Shown here one piece after another: positions 34,987 to 43,238 of a DNA stretch of 64,000 nucleotides. Made by a program: the position numbers and the translations under genes. Origin of the DNA: Chitinophaga vietnamensis. Lineage in GTDB: Bacteria; Bacteroidota; Bacteroidia; Chitinophagales; Chitinophagaceae. How positions within the stretch are numbered: the stretch's first letter is position 1; each line of letters opens with the position of its first letter. The notes under the pieces were generated by a model. The model was not told where the DNA came from, searched no databases, and was given only the letters and a program-made list of their open reading frames with translations. The stretch covers positions 64,501 through 128,500 of the forward strand of contig NZ_CABHMS010000011.1 of NCBI RefSeq assembly GCF_902167635.1, given 5' to 3'.

Positions 34987-36015
34987 ATGTCCAATCAGCA
35001 TTTAAGACCAGACGAGAACCGGCTCAGTGCTGCCGAGAAGGAGTTCGAGAACAGTATCCGGCCGAAGGAGATCATGGATTTCTCCGGGCAGGAACAGATC
35101 ATCGAGAACCTGAAGATATTTATCAAGGCGGCCAAAATGCGGGGCGAAGCGCTCGACCATGTATTGTTCCATGGCCCTCCCGGCCTCGGAAAAACCACGC
35201 TGTCGCGCATTGTAGCCAATGAGCTGGGTGTGAACATCCGCGAAACATCCGGACCGGTGATCGAAAAACCCGGCGACCTCGCCGGTTTGCTCACCAACCT
35301 GGAAGACAAAGACGTTCTATTCATCGATGAGATACACCGCCTGAGCACTGTGGTAGAAGAATATCTTTATTCTGCCATGGAAGATTATCGTATCGATATC
35401 ATGATCGACACGGGGCCTAGTGCGCGTTCCATACAGATCAACCTGCAACCGTTCACGCTGATAGGCGCCACTACGCGCTCAGGGCTGCTCACCGCGCCGC
35501 TGCTGTCGCGCTTTGGGATCAAATCGAGGTTGGAATATTATTCTGCTGCTACCTTGCAACAGATCATCTGGCGCGCCGCGGGCCTGTTAGGCACCAAGAT
35601 CACCTCCGATGCTGCGAATGAAATCGCCCGGCGTTCCAGGGGCACGCCGCGTATCGCTAACGGACTGCTGCGCCGTGTGCGCGACTTTGCGCAGGTGATG
35701 GGCAATGGCGTCATCGATCTGGGCATTGCGGAGTTCAGCCTGAAAGCGCTCAACGTAGATGAATACGGCCTTGATGAAATGGACAACCGTATCCTGCAGG
35801 TCATCATCGAAAACTTTAAAGGAGGTCCGGTAGGTATCACTACCATCGCTACCGCAGTAGGAGAAGAGCCGGGCACACTCGAAGAAGTATATGAACCATT
35901 CCTGATACAGGAAGGCTTTATCAAACGTACGCCCCGTGGAAGAGAAGTAACGGAAAAAGCCTACACCCACCTGGGCAAAACGCCCTACAGCCGCGGTAAT
36001 AATTTACTATTTTGA
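34987..36015 (+). CDS. ruvB: Holliday junction branch migration helicase RuvB
   Basis: 342 residues from the ATG at 34987 ([12 protein letters not shown]); the in-frame TTG at 34978 overlaps the promoter box. AAA+ motor of RuvAB: family start [14 protein letters not shown], Walker [13 protein letters not shown], Walker B FIDEIHRL, sensor 1 GATTRSGLL, arginine finger region PLLSRFGI, C-terminal winged helix ([15 protein letters not shown]). Normal length. ruvC is 2.8 kb downstream; ruvA is not here. The TGA stop lies in the first octamer of a palindromic array. Confidence 0.97.
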   Translation: MSNQHLRPDENRLSAAEKEFENSIRPKEIMDFSGQEQIIENLKIFIKAAKMRGEALDHVLFHGPPGLGKTTLSRIVANELGVNIRETSGPVIEKPGDLAGLLTNLEDKDVLFIDEIHRLSTVVEEYLYSAMEDYRIDIMIDTGPSARSIQINLQPFTLIGATTRSGLLTAPLLSRFGIKSRLEYYSAATLQQIIWRAAGLLGTKITSDAANEIARRSRGTPRIANGLLRRVRDFAQVMGNGVIDLGIAEFSLKALNVDEYGLDEMDNRILQVIIENFKGGPVGITTIATAVGEEPGTLEEVYEPFLIQEGFIKRTPRGREVTEKAYTHLGKTPYSRGNNLLF

Positions 36016-36114
36016 TATTTGGTTATTTAGATATTTTGATAAAATGAAGACGCTCCTGAGATTTCAGGAGCGTCTTCATTTTATCAAAATATCTAAATAA
36101 CCAAATAATCAAAT
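36009..36114. repeat. inverted 8-bp ATTT array around a terminator core
   Basis: Four forward octamers ATTTTGAT, ATTTGGTT, ATTTAGAT, ATTTTGAT (36009-36040) and four in-register reverse octamers ATCAAAAT, ATCTAAAT, AACCAAAT, AATCAAAT (36083-36114) flank GAAGACGCTCCTGA/TCAGGAGCGTCTTC. The paired part 36016-36059 / 36064-36107 is perfect (44 bp, 4-nt loop). It begins in the last codons of ruvB and ends 2 nt before the stop of the response regulator. Confidence 0.88.
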
Positions 36115-36116
36115 GT

Positions 36117-36818
36117 TTAATCCTTCACTACCAGCCTGAATCCATTTCCGTGGATATTTACGATTTCGATATTGTTATCATCTTTCAGGTACTTGCGTAG
36201 TTTAGCGATATATACGTCCATGCTGCGGCCGTTGAAATAAGTATCGCTGCCCCATATTTTTTTCAGTGCCAGTTCACGGGGAAGCAGGTCGTTCTTGTGT
36301 TCGCAGAGCATGTGCAGCAGCTCATTTTCTTTGGGCGACAGCGTATGCGTATCGCCATTGCGGGCGAGGGTGCGCAGCCTGGAATTGAAGGCATAAGACC
36401 CGATCTGGAACTCATGCGTTTCTTCTTCCTTGCTGTTGAGCTCCTGGTTGCGTTTCAGGATCGCTTTTATTTTCAGCAGCAGCAGTTCGCTGTCGAATGG
36501 TTTGGAGATATAATCATCTGCGCCCAGTTTATATCCCTGGATAATATCTTCCTTCATGGTTTTTGCGGAGAGGAAGAACAGGGGAATATCGGGGTCTACA
36601 TCCCGTATCTCTTCTGCCAGTTTAAATCCGTCCATATTGGGCATCATGATGTCCAGCAGGCAGATGTCGAATTTCTCGCGGCGGAAGGCGGCCAAAGCGA
36701 GGATACCGTCGCGGCACAGCTCCACATCATAATCATTCAGCTCCAGGTAATTCTTCAATACCATCCCGAGGTTGGTATCATCCTCTGCCAGTAATATTTT
36801 CGGTTTACGTTCTTCCAT
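36117..36818 (-). CDS. OmpR/PhoB-family response regulator (RprY-like)
   Basis: 233 residues from the ATG at 36818 (MEERKPKILLAEDD); the ATG at 36824 is also possible, while the longer frame from 36878 runs upstream of the promoter box. Receiver domain with ED/D at 12-14 region, phospho-acceptor Asp56 in CLLDIMMPNMDG, Lys in YISKPFD, and a C-terminal winged-helix DNA-binding domain (LSPKENELLHMLCEHKNDLL...). The likely orthologue is RprY of Bacteroides, an aerobic/oxidative-stress regulator. No kinase gene is adjacent. Confidence 0.9.
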   Translation of the reverse strand: MEERKPKILLAEDDTNLGMVLKNYLELNDYDVELCRDGILALAAFRREKFDICLLDIMMPNMDGFKLAEEIRDVDPDIPLFFLSAKTMKEDIIQGYKLGADDYISKPFDSELLLLKIKAILKRNQELNSKEEETHEFQIGSYAFNSRLRTLARNGDTHTLSPKENELLHMLCEHKNDLLPRELALKKIWGSDTYFNGRSMDVYIAKLRKYLKDDNNIEIVNIHGNGFRLVVKD

Positions 36819-36840
36819 GATCATAAAGGATTGATTATAA

Positions 36841-36848
36841 CAAATATA
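36841..36848 (-). promoter_or_regulatory. -7 promoter box (TATATTTG) of the response regulator
   Basis: It matches TAnnTTTG on the minus strand, ending 16-22 nt before the two possible ATG codons and so excluding the longer start. Confidence 0.45.
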
Positions 36849-36961
36849 AGTTTTTTCTGTGGCACAAAAGGTCGTCAAAATTCGGCCTTTATTGCGAAAA
36901 AGAATTGTTAAAACTATGGCTGGAAGCGGTATAACGGTAACACCTATACGTGCAAAAAGGT

Positions 36962-37753
36962 TTATTTTTTATCCAACAGGGAGCTGAAAGGGTATCGCAG
37001 GTTGTTGTATCCGATCATATCCACGATGATATTGCCGACAGAGATAGGGCTTTCGATGCGCAGTGGTACTTTGTTGGCATCGTCGCTCACCCATACGGTC
37101 ATCTTCTCCCCGCCTTCGAAGATAGTGCCTTTAATGAGCAGGGGCTTGAATTTGATGGCGCGGAATTTTCCGAATTTGGTATTCACTTCTTCCTTGCCCA
37201 TATACCGGATGTAGATGTTATAGACCTGATCGTCGAGGAACATGGCGAAAGGTATCTTGTCGCCTTCCTTGTATTTGTTGAAATCGATATTGCGGGCGTA
37301 GTAGATGGCGCTGATCACGTCTTGCACGCAGGGTGGTACGGTGAAGGTGCCATTGGTGCTGATGGCCTGGTGTGCGGCCTGGTTGAACACTACGTTGTTA
37401 TAGATCTTATAGCCGCCTTCGCTCACATTGCGGAGGAACTTGAGCGGTTGTAAGGTGGCGGTATCTACAAAGCTTTCATATTTATCGCGCACTTTGAAGA
37501 ACCAGTCGTAAGCGCGGTAGGTTTTGCCATCGCCGGTGATATGATATACATCGCGGTTGGCGAATTTTTCGAGTGCGACGTTGAAGGTGGCTTCACCTGC
37601 GCCCACATACATTTTACCGAGGTTATAGAAAACTTTGAGGGTAATGCTTTCGCCAGTGTTGAAGCTGGTATTGCGGATAGAGCAAAAGTCGGATTGCGCT
37701 TTAGCGGGGCCAATACAGGATAAACCTAAGATGATGAGTAGAAGATACCTCAT
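36962..37753 (-). CDS. DUF3108 domain protein, secreted
   Basis: 263 residues with a signal peptide (MRYLLLIILGLSCIGPAKA). The mature protein is a DUF3108 beta-barrel-like domain: GESITLKVFYNLGKMYVGAGEATFNV, FKVRDKYESFVDTATLQPLKF, and KMTVWVSDDANKVPLRIESPI, the last a highly typical DUF3108 ending. The family is periplasmic or outer-membrane facing with unknown function. It starts 9 nt after the stop of the flippase-like gene, so the two form an operon. Confidence 0.87.
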   Translation of the reverse strand: MRYLLLIILGLSCIGPAKAQSDFCSIRNTSFNTGESITLKVFYNLGKMYVGAGEATFNVALEKFANRDVYHITGDGKTYRAYDWFFKVRDKYESFVDTATLQPLKFLRNVSEGGYKIYNNVVFNQAAHQAISTNGTFTVPPCVQDVISAIYYARNIDFNKYKEGDKIPFAMFLDDQVYNIYIRYMGKEEVNTKFGKFRAIKFKPLLIKGTIFEGGEKMTVWVSDDANKVPLRIESPISVGNIIVDMIGYNNLRYPFSSLLDKK

Positions 37754-37762
37754 TGCTGGAAG

Positions 37763-38752
37763 CTATTTTTCCTTAATAATTTTTACGCCCAGCAGCAACA
37801 CACTTCCCAGTACTGCCGGCAGGAACAGGTTGATGAACCATATTCCACCAGTGGCCGCTGCGATGGCTACGGTATTGGAACTAAGCAAGCCGAGAAAATA
37901 GATACTTACCTTTCCACGGACTCCCAGTTCTGCGATGGCAATAGTGGGTACTACGGCCATTACCAGGTAAATTATACTGTTGAGCAGGAAGGCCTGCCAC
38001 CATAAGAACTCCATGCCCAGTGCGTCCAACAAAATCAAATACTGTGCCGAGAAGACCACGTACCGGAGGGCTGAAAGCAGCAACAGGTAACGTAAATCGG
38101 CGGCGGAGTATCTCCCGATGATCTGTACAAAAACACTGGCTTTCCGGAGGAATCTTACCTTTTTGAATACAGACAGAATAATCTCCAACCGAAAATATAA
38201 CATTATAATCAGCACACAAATAATGGCGAGCGCACCGATCAGTATTTTTCCCCAGATTGTGGGGGCCAGGTAGCTGCTTCCCGTTGCTGGTGCGAACCTG
38301 ACCATATAGAACATGAGGCCAATTAACCCAAATATAACAGTTACGATCAGCTGGCTGAAACTCCCGACGATCGTGGCTGCGATCGATTTGAGCTTGTTAC
38401 CGTTCTTCAGGTAGAGCATACGGCCACCGTATTCGCCTATACGATTCGGGGTGTTGATAGCCAGTGAAACGCCCGACAGGATAGCGCCGAAGGCCCTGAT
38501 AAAGGAAACGTCTTCCAGCGGCTTTACCAGCTTTTGCCATTTGCGGGCTTCCAGCCCCCAGTTGAATATCATGAGCACAAGTACCAGCAATAACGCCACC
38601 CAGCCTTTCTCATGCAGCGATGCTTTCATCTGCTGTAAGGATGCCTGCAGGTTATCACGACGCACCAGCTGCGTGTAAATAGAGTATGCCAGCCATGTAA
38701 AAAGCCCTGCCCCTAATAAGTAATTGAGAATTATTTTGGTACTTTTGTTCAG
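37763..38752 (-). CDS. UPF0104 / lysylphosphatidylglycerol-synthase-like membrane protein; CTG start proposed
   Basis: A polytopic membrane protein of the flippase-like UPF0104 family, with about eight transmembrane helices and the motifs NTPNRIGEYGGR and PTIAIAELGVRGK. The usual caller start would be GTG at 38665 (300 aa), but the frame stays open for 29 more codons to CTG at 38752. These codons encode a further transmembrane helix (IILNYLLGAGLFTWLAYSIY) that looks like a proper family N-terminus, with NKST before it. No ATG, GTG or TTG is available there. A TATTTTTG box (38768-38775) is 15 nt upstream of the CTG. The CTG is inference; the coding potential upstream of GTG is visible. Confidence 0.8.
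   Translation of the reverse strand: MNKSTKIILNYLLGAGLFTWLAYSIYTQLVRRDNLQASLQQMKASLHEKGWVALLLVLVLMIFNWGLEARKWQKLVKPLEDVSFIRAFGAILSGVSLAINTPNRIGEYGGRMLYLKNGNKLKSIAATIVGSFSQLIVTVIFGLIGLMFYMVRFAPATGSSYLAPTIWGKILIGALAIICVLIIMLYFRLEIILSVFKKVRFLRKASVFVQIIGRYSAADLRYLLLLSALRYVVFSAQYLILLDALGMEFLWWQAFLLNSIIYLVMAVVPTIAIAELGVRGKVSIYFLGLLSSNTVAIAAATGGIWFINLFLPAVLGSVLLLGVKIIKEK
38740..38747 (+). promoter_or_regulatory. -7 promoter box (TACTTTTG) of ruvC
   Basis: It matches TAnnTTTG, about 36 nt before the TTG start of ruvC and interlaced with the divergent promoter at 38768. Confidence 0.4.
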
Positions 38753-38767
38753 ATATCAAGATTTTGG

Positions 38768-38775
38768 CAAAAATA
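38768..38775 (-). promoter_or_regulatory. -7 promoter box (TATTTTTG) of the UPF0104 gene
   Basis: Minus-strand TAnnTTTG with a TTTG-like element further upstream (38796-38800). It points to the CTG start at 38752. Confidence 0.4.
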
Positions 38776-38783
38776 ACCTGTGG

Positions 38784-39344
38784 TTGGCAAACAAGTCAAA
38801 AATAATTCTGGGCATTGACCCTGGGACCATTGTAATGGGCTATGGGCTTATTCTCGCAGAAGGGAAAAAAGCCAGCCTGATCGAAATGGATGTAATAAAA
38901 TTATCCCGGTTTAAAGATCACTACGAACGGCTGCAACTGATACACTCCCGCGTAAATGAACTGATCAACACCTACAAGCCCGACTGTTGTGCGATTGAAG
39001 CGCCCTTCTTCGGCAAGAACGTACAGAGTATGCTCAAACTCGGGCGGGCACAGGGTGTAGCAATAGCCACCGCTATGCAGGCCGGGTTGTTGGTTAGCGA
39101 ATATTCCCCGAAAAAAGTAAAACAATCTGTCACAGGTAATGGTAACGCCGATAAGGAGCAGGTATGGCTGATGCTGAAACGTATCCTGCAATTGCAGGAA
39201 CGTCCGGACTATTACGATGCTACCGATGCCCTTGCCGTAGCCGTCTGCCATTTTTATCAGGAAAGCAACCCGCTTTCAGGCCTCTCTAAATCAAAAGGAT
39301 GGGAAAAATTCCTGCAACAACACCCTGAACGCATTGTACGCTGA
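38784..39344 (+). CDS. ruvC: Holliday junction resolvase RuvC, TTG start
   Basis: 186 residues from TTG at 38784 (LANKSKIILGIDPGT). No ATG precedes the family N-terminus, and a further in-frame TTG at 38724 would add an unconserved leader across the promoter. Catalytic acidic residues: Asp in GIDPGT, Glu in CAIEAPFFG, and the Asp pair in YYDATDALAVA. Normal length. It dimerises and cuts Holliday junctions moved by RuvAB. The start region overlaps the promoter of the divergent UPF0104 gene. Confidence 0.93.
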   Translation: MANKSKIILGIDPGTIVMGYGLILAEGKKASLIEMDVIKLSRFKDHYERLQLIHSRVNELINTYKPDCCAIEAPFFGKNVQSMLKLGRAQGVAIATAMQAGLLVSEYSPKKVKQSVTGNGNADKEQVWLMLKRILQLQERPDYYDATDALAVAVCHFYQESNPLSGLSKSKGWEKFLQQHPERIVR

Positions 39345-39451
39345 CAAAAGGTAATTTCATAAATTCGGAAATTGTAGTTACTTTGGTTAAAATTGTTCAT
39401 CCTATTAAACAACAGCTACGCAGGGCGATGTACTTGCTAAATAGCTTCACT

Positions 39452-39529
39452 ATGAAAAATGACCATCATTTGTTGTACAGCACTGGTACAACGAGCTTTT
39501 TTATTTTAATCAGCATCAGGCAAATATGA
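39452..39529 (+). CDS. possible 25-codon leader ORF before a response regulator
   Basis: ATG at 39452 opens a 25-codon frame (MKNDHHLLYSTG...SIRQI) whose TGA overlaps the ATG of the next gene as ATGA. A hairpin GTTGTAC/GTACAAC (39472-39492) followed by CTTTTTTATTTT lies within it, a terminator-like shape. This fits a leader peptide or attenuator but may be chance; no homology can be claimed. Confidence 0.3.
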   Translation: MKNDHHLLYSTGTTSFFILISIRQI

Positions 39530-40233
39530 AAGCAAGAATCCTATTGGTGGAAGATGATCAGTATATTGGTGCCGTAACAAAGAAAAGATTGGAAGAATCA
39601 GGCTACGACGTAGTACACAGTACCGACGGGCAGGCTGCCTGGGAGCAATTCCAAATGAGACCATTTGATATTTGCCTGCTGGATGTGGTAATGCCCAAAA
39701 AAGACGGATTAGCCCTGGCCCAACAGATACGTGAAGTGAATGACCACGTCCCTATATTGTTTCTTACTTCCAAAAACGAAAAAGAAGACAGGATCGCCGG
39801 ATTACAAACCGGTGCTGATGATTATATCAGCAAACCTTTCAGTATGCAGGAACTCATCCTGCGTATTGAAGTATTCCTGAAACGCACCCGCAATCAAACT
39901 ACAGACCGCTCCGTAGACCGTTCCAATGTTTTCCACATCGGCAAACTTACTTTTGACTACGAAGATCTCCGCCTGTACAACGAAACCGGCGAAATATCCA
40001 TCTCCCTCACCCAGAAAGAGGCTGAGTTGCTCCGCTATCTGTGCAACAACCCCAATAAAACCCTCAAAAGGGAAGATATCCTTTCCCATGTATGGGGAAA
40101 AGATGACTATTTCCTCGGCCGCAGTATGGACGTATTCATCACCAAACTTCGGAAACACTTCAAGTCAGATCCGCATATCAGGCTGGAAACGCTCCATGGC
40201 GTTGGCTTTCGCTTCAATGTACCCGGTCGTTAA
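39526..40233 (+). CDS. OmpR/PhoB-family response regulator
   Basis: 235 residues. Receiver domain with ED/D near 9-11, Asp53 in CLLDVVMPKKDG, Lys in YISKPFS; C-terminal winged helix with LTQKEAELLRYLCNNPNKTLKREDIL. It is close in sequence layout to the regulator at 36117 (same VWGKDDYFLGRSMDVFITKLRK versus IWGSDTYFNGRSMDVYIAKLRK type recognition segments), so the two are paralogues. No kinase is adjacent. The last 4 nt overlap the HIT gene stop (convergent). Confidence 0.9.
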   Translation: MKARILLVEDDQYIGAVTKKRLEESGYDVVHSTDGQAAWEQFQMRPFDICLLDVVMPKKDGLALAQQIREVNDHVPILFLTSKNEKEDRIAGLQTGADDYISKPFSMQELILRIEVFLKRTRNQTTDRSVDRSNVFHIGKLTFDYEDLRLYNETGEISISLTQKEAELLRYLCNNPNKTLKREDILSHVWGKDDYFLGRSMDVFITKLRKHFKSDPHIRLETLHGVGFRFNVPGR

Positions 40234-40625
40234 GCTGGTAGTTTAGCTGTAATTAACGACTGGATATCTTTAAACTCTTCTACAGACAATTTCAATTTGC
40301 TGCGGGAAAAGTTCATGTCATCGGCCGAGTTGATCGGGATCAGGTGCATATGCGCATGCGGCACCTCCAGCCCTACTACGCTCACGCCTACACGATTACA
40401 GGGGATCACGGCTTCAATGGCCTGGGCAATAGGCTTGGCAAATACCAGCCATTCCCTCATCAATTCATCTGATACATCAAAGAATTTGTCTGTCTCTGTT
40501 TTTGGCACGATCAAGGTATGGCCTTTTACCAGCGGGAAGATATCCAGGAAAGCATAGAAATGCTCATTCTCGGCAATCTTGTAACTGGGAATTTCTCCCT
40601 TGATAATTTTTGTGAAGATGGTCAT
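40230..40625 (-). CDS. HIT-family hydrolase
   Basis: 131 residues. Opens with TIFTKIIKGEIPSYKIAE, continues with LVKGHTLIVPK, and ends with the histidine triad HAHMHLIPI (H-x-H-x-H). These are nucleotide-phosphate (AMP-lysine/Ap4A-like) hydrolases of the Hint group. Length is normal. It lies 133 nt downstream of greA with a terminator and a repeat array between, so it is a separate unit. Convergent with the response regulator, 4-nt overlap. Confidence 0.93.
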   Translation of the reverse strand: MTIFTKIIKGEIPSYKIAENEHFYAFLDIFPLVKGHTLIVPKTETDKFFDVSDELMREWLVFAKPIAQAIEAVIPCNRVGVSVVGLEVPHAHMHLIPINSADDMNFSRSKLKLSVEEFKDIQSLITAKLPA

Positions 40626-40626
40626 A

Positions 40627-40702
40627 AGATTTAGGAATTTGAGGATTTCCTGATTTCTTGATTTAAATGCTCACATCAATAAATCAAAAAATCCCAAAAT
40701 GA
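40627..40702. repeat. 8-bp ATTT-type array, forward then inverted
   Basis: Five forward octamers (AGATTTAG, GAATTTGA, GGATTTCC, TGATTTCT, TGATTTAA; 40627-40666) and, after 12 nt, three reverse octamers (ATAAATCA, AAAAATCC, CAAAATGA; 40679-40702). The array starts 2 nt upstream of the HIT ATG. Pairing is imperfect. Confidence 0.6.
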
Positions 40703-40703
40703 A

Positions 40704-40731
40704 AAAGGGTTTACACGAAGTGCAAACCCTG
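40704..40731 (-). terminator. rho-independent terminator after greA
   Basis: Minus-strand stem AGGGTTTGCAC/GTGTAAACCCT with a TTC loop (one G-U pair) and a T5 tail, 27 nt after the greA stop. Confidence 0.8.
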
Positions 40732-40758
40732 CAAATATCGGGAAAAGTATTTTAGCGC

Positions 40759-41232
40759 TTACGCGGAAATATTTTCGATCTTGAATTTAAGATTGCCGTT
40801 CGGCGCCTGTACATCGGCGATATCGCCTACTGTTTTACCCAACAGCCCCTTGCCGATGGGAGAAGTAACGGAGATCTTGCCGGCCTTCAGGTCTGCTTCT
40901 GTTTCAGATACGAGCTGATAGGTAACAGTTTTTTTATTGGCCACATTGGTGATGGTCACTTTACAGAGTATGGAAACTTTGGAAGTATCAATGGAATCAG
41001 CCTCCACAATGCGTGCAGTAGCAATTGCATTTTCCAGCGTTGCAATCTTGGCTTCGTGCATGCCCTGAGCTTCTTTGGCGGCATCATATTCGGCATTCTC
41101 CTTCAAGTCACCCTTTTCCCTTGCTTCTGCAATGGCCTTGGCAATCTCTGAACGACCTTTGGTTTTAAGCATGTTCAGTTCGCTCTTCATTTGTTCGAGG
41201 GTTTCTTTGGTAATGTAGTTTATGCCAGACAT
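40759..41232 (-). CDS. greA: transcription elongation factor GreA
   Basis: 157 residues from the ATG at 41232 (MSGINYITKETLEQMKSEL). A longer frame from 41349 begins upstream of the promoter box and is rejected. The N-terminal coiled coil carries GDLKENAEYDAAKEAQ with the catalytic acidic tip (Asp/Glu pair), and the C-terminal FKBP-like domain ends at SPIGKGLLGKTVGD. GreA rescues backtracked RNA polymerase by stimulating transcript cleavage. Monocistronic, with a leader of about 75 nt. Confidence 0.96.
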   Translation of the reverse strand: MSGINYITKETLEQMKSELNMLKTKGRSEIAKAIAEAREKGDLKENAEYDAAKEAQGMHEAKIATLENAIATARIVEADSIDTSKVSILCKVTITNVANKKTVTYQLVSETEADLKAGKISVTSPIGKGLLGKTVGDIADVQAPNGNLKFKIENISA

Positions 41233-41312
41233 AACCTGCTGTGTTTTTATGGTTATAAGAAAAAAAATCAACGCCTCCATTTGCATGAAAGCGTTGCCAA
41301 CTGGTATTATTG

Positions 41313-41320
41313 CAAATATA
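41313..41320 (-). promoter_or_regulatory. -7 promoter box (TATATTTG) of greA
   Basis: Minus-strand TAnnTTTG. It predicts a leader of about 75 nt, in which CAACGC/GCGTTG (41270-41275, 41291-41296) could pair. Confidence 0.4.
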
Positions 41321-41411
41321 ATAAATTCCGGATAAAGAAAAAAAGACACCTTACCAGATCAGATGAGTTGAAAACCAACTATTTAATCCGGATCAGACAG
41401 GTATTGCCTGC

Positions 41412-42341
41412 TTAAATGATGTTCAGCTTTTCGAGTACTACCTTCGCCATTTTGACACTGGCTTCATGGGAGTAACCGGCGATATGCGGCGTCACCACCA
41501 CATTGCTGGCCTTCAGGAAAAAGTCCAGCTGTTCTTTATCTTCTGCTGAATAGGAACCGAGTTTTTCGTTCTCCAATACGTCCAGGCAGGCGCCTACCAC
41601 GTTGCCGTTCTGCAGTGCCTTGATCAGGTCGTGATTGTTTACCAGCTTGCCCCTGGCAGTATTCATGAACACCAATGGCCGGCTGAAGGAATTGAAGAAC
41701 GCTTCATTGGCAATGTGCAGCGTTTCATCAGTGAGCGGCAAGTGCAGGCTCACGATGTCGGCTTCGCTGAAAATGCCTTCCAGCGTGGTTTCCGTAACAT
41801 CGGCATCGCCAAATCCTTTTTTGTATTTATCGTACGCAAGGATCTTCATATCAAAACCTTTGAGCTTGCGCGCGAGGGTGCTGCCGGTATTACCGTAACC
41901 AATGATACCAATGGTTTTACCACCCAGCTCGAATGCCCGGTTACCATCGCGCTCCCATATGCCCGCACGCAGTTCCAGGTTGCTTTTTAGAATATTATGA
42001 CGCAGGCACAACAACATTCCTACGGCTTGCTCCCCTACTGCATCGCGGTTGCCTTCAGGGCTGCTCACACAGTGAATGCCTTTGCTTTCTGCATAAGGTA
42101 CGTCTATCAGCTCCATGCCGGAGCCCAGGCGGCCGATCCATTGCAGCTGTCTGGCCTGGTCGATCACATGCTTATCCACACGGATGCGGGTGGTCACGAT
42201 CAAACCGGTACAATCCTTGATGGTAGCGGCTACTTCGTCATAAGAAATAGAAGGTTGATACAATACCTCATATCCATTGGCTTGCAGCTGATCTGTTAAA
42301 TACGGGTGTGCCTTGGCTGTTATTAATACTTTCCTGCTCAT
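41412..42341 (-). CDS. D-2-hydroxyacid dehydrogenase (SerA-like)
   Basis: 309 residues. NAD-binding GYGNTGSTLARKL, catalytic Arg in NTARGKLV, Glu in LDVLENEKL and His in VTPHIAGYSHEA. The C-terminal ACT domain of long SerA enzymes is absent, so it may be 3-phosphoglycerate dehydrogenase, hydroxypyruvate reductase or another family member. Its first 4 nt overlap the rsmA stop (ATGA), implying translational coupling of unrelated functions. Confidence 0.9.
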   Translation of the reverse strand: MSRKVLITAKAHPYLTDQLQANGYEVLYQPSISYDEVAATIKDCTGLIVTTRIRVDKHVIDQARQLQWIGRLGSGMELIDVPYAESKGIHCVSSPEGNRDAVGEQAVGMLLCLRHNILKSNLELRAGIWERDGNRAFELGGKTIGIIGYGNTGSTLARKLKGFDMKILAYDKYKKGFGDADVTETTLEGIFSEADIVSLHLPLTDETLHIANEAFFNSFSRPLVFMNTARGKLVNNHDLIKALQNGNVVGACLDVLENEKLGSYSAEDKEQLDFFLKASNVVVTPHIAGYSHEASVKMAKVVLEKLNII

Positions 42342-43090
42342 ATCATCTTATGGGATAATGCTGCAAAATCTGCTACCGTAAGCTGTTCGGCTCTTTTACT
42401 GAAGATCGGATCCTGCAGGGTTTCTTTATTGAATAATGGTTTCAGCGGGTTGCGCAACTGTTTGCGCCGCTGGTTGAAAGCTGTTTTTACGAGGACGAAG
42501 AACTTGCGTTCGGAAGCCACGTCGGCCGGCTGTTCCAGGCGGGTGAGGCGGATCACGGCGGATTTTACCTTGGGTGGCGGATTGAAGCAATTTTCGTGTA
42601 CCTCAAACAGGTATTCGATCTTGTAATAGGCTTGCAGCAATACGCTGAGGATACCATATTCCTTGTTACCATGCGGCGCGGCGATGCGCTGTGCCACTTC
42701 CTTCTGGAACATACCTACCACTATATCCACATGGGAACGCCATTCCAGCACTTTGAACATGATCTGAGTGGAGATATTGTAAGGGAAGTTGCCGATCAGC
42801 CGGAAAGGGCCCTCGAAGGGCAGTGGAGCATCCAGTATGCTGACGTTGATCAACTTACCCTTGATGGCCGGGTAGGTTTTTTCGAGGTATTCCACCTTTT
42901 CGGTGTCCAGCTCGATGGCCTTGAAATGGATGCCAGGCAGCTCCAACAGGTATTTGGTGATGGCGCCCCCGCCGGGACCCACTTCCAGCACCTGCTGGCC
43001 TTCTGTTACAGGTAACGACTCAACAATTTTCCTGGATATGTTCTCATCTTTCAGGAAATGCTGGCCCAGTGATTTCTTTAATGTATACAT
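42338..43090 (-). CDS. rsmA: 16S rRNA (adenine1518/1519-N6) dimethyltransferase RsmA
   Basis: 250 residues. KKSLGQHFLKDENI opens the family; SAM-binding VLEVGPGGGAIT; catalytic motif IGNFPYNIS (NxPY); then the C-terminal helical domain with FNQRRKQLRNPL. It dimethylates two adenines in helix 45 during 30S maturation. Its promoter box lies in the arm of a 140-bp inverted repeat shared with the divergent pdxA. First gene of a two-gene unit with the D-2-hydroxyacid dehydrogenase. Confidence 0.96.
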   Translation of the reverse strand: MYTLKKSLGQHFLKDENISRKIVESLPVTEGQQVLEVGPGGGAITKYLLELPGIHFKAIELDTEKVEYLEKTYPAIKGKLINVSILDAPLPFEGPFRLIGNFPYNISTQIMFKVLEWRSHVDIVVGMFQKEVAQRIAAPHGNKEYGILSVLLQAYYKIEYLFEVHENCFNPPPKVKSAVIRLTRLEQPADVASERKFFVLVKTAFNQRRKQLRNPLKPLFNKETLQDPIFSKRAEQLTVADFAALSHKMI

Positions 43091-43100
43091 GATCGAAACG

Positions 43101-43108
43101 CAAAGATA
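43101..43108 (-). promoter_or_regulatory. -7 promoter box (TATCTTTG) of rsmA
   Basis: Mirror image of the pdxA box, 10 nt upstream of the rsmA ATG, in the outer arm of the palindrome. Confidence 0.45.
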
Positions 43109-43230
43109 AGAGAGAATTTACGGATTTGAGGATTTGAGAATTTACGGATTTAGGGATTTACGGATTTATGGATTTGGATAAATCCGTAAATCCATAAATT
43201 CGAAAATCCTCAAATCCGTAAATTCTCTCT

Positions 43231-43238
43231 TATCTTTG
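43231..43238 (+). promoter_or_regulatory. -7 promoter box (TATCTTTG) of pdxA
   Basis: It matches TAnnTTTG and ends 6 nt before the pdxA ATG at 43245: near-leaderless. Confidence 0.45.

Noticed and set aside
41233-41349. Longer GreA from 41349
   Set aside because: It would add 39 hydrophobic residues not found in GreA, and starts upstream of the TATATTTG box.
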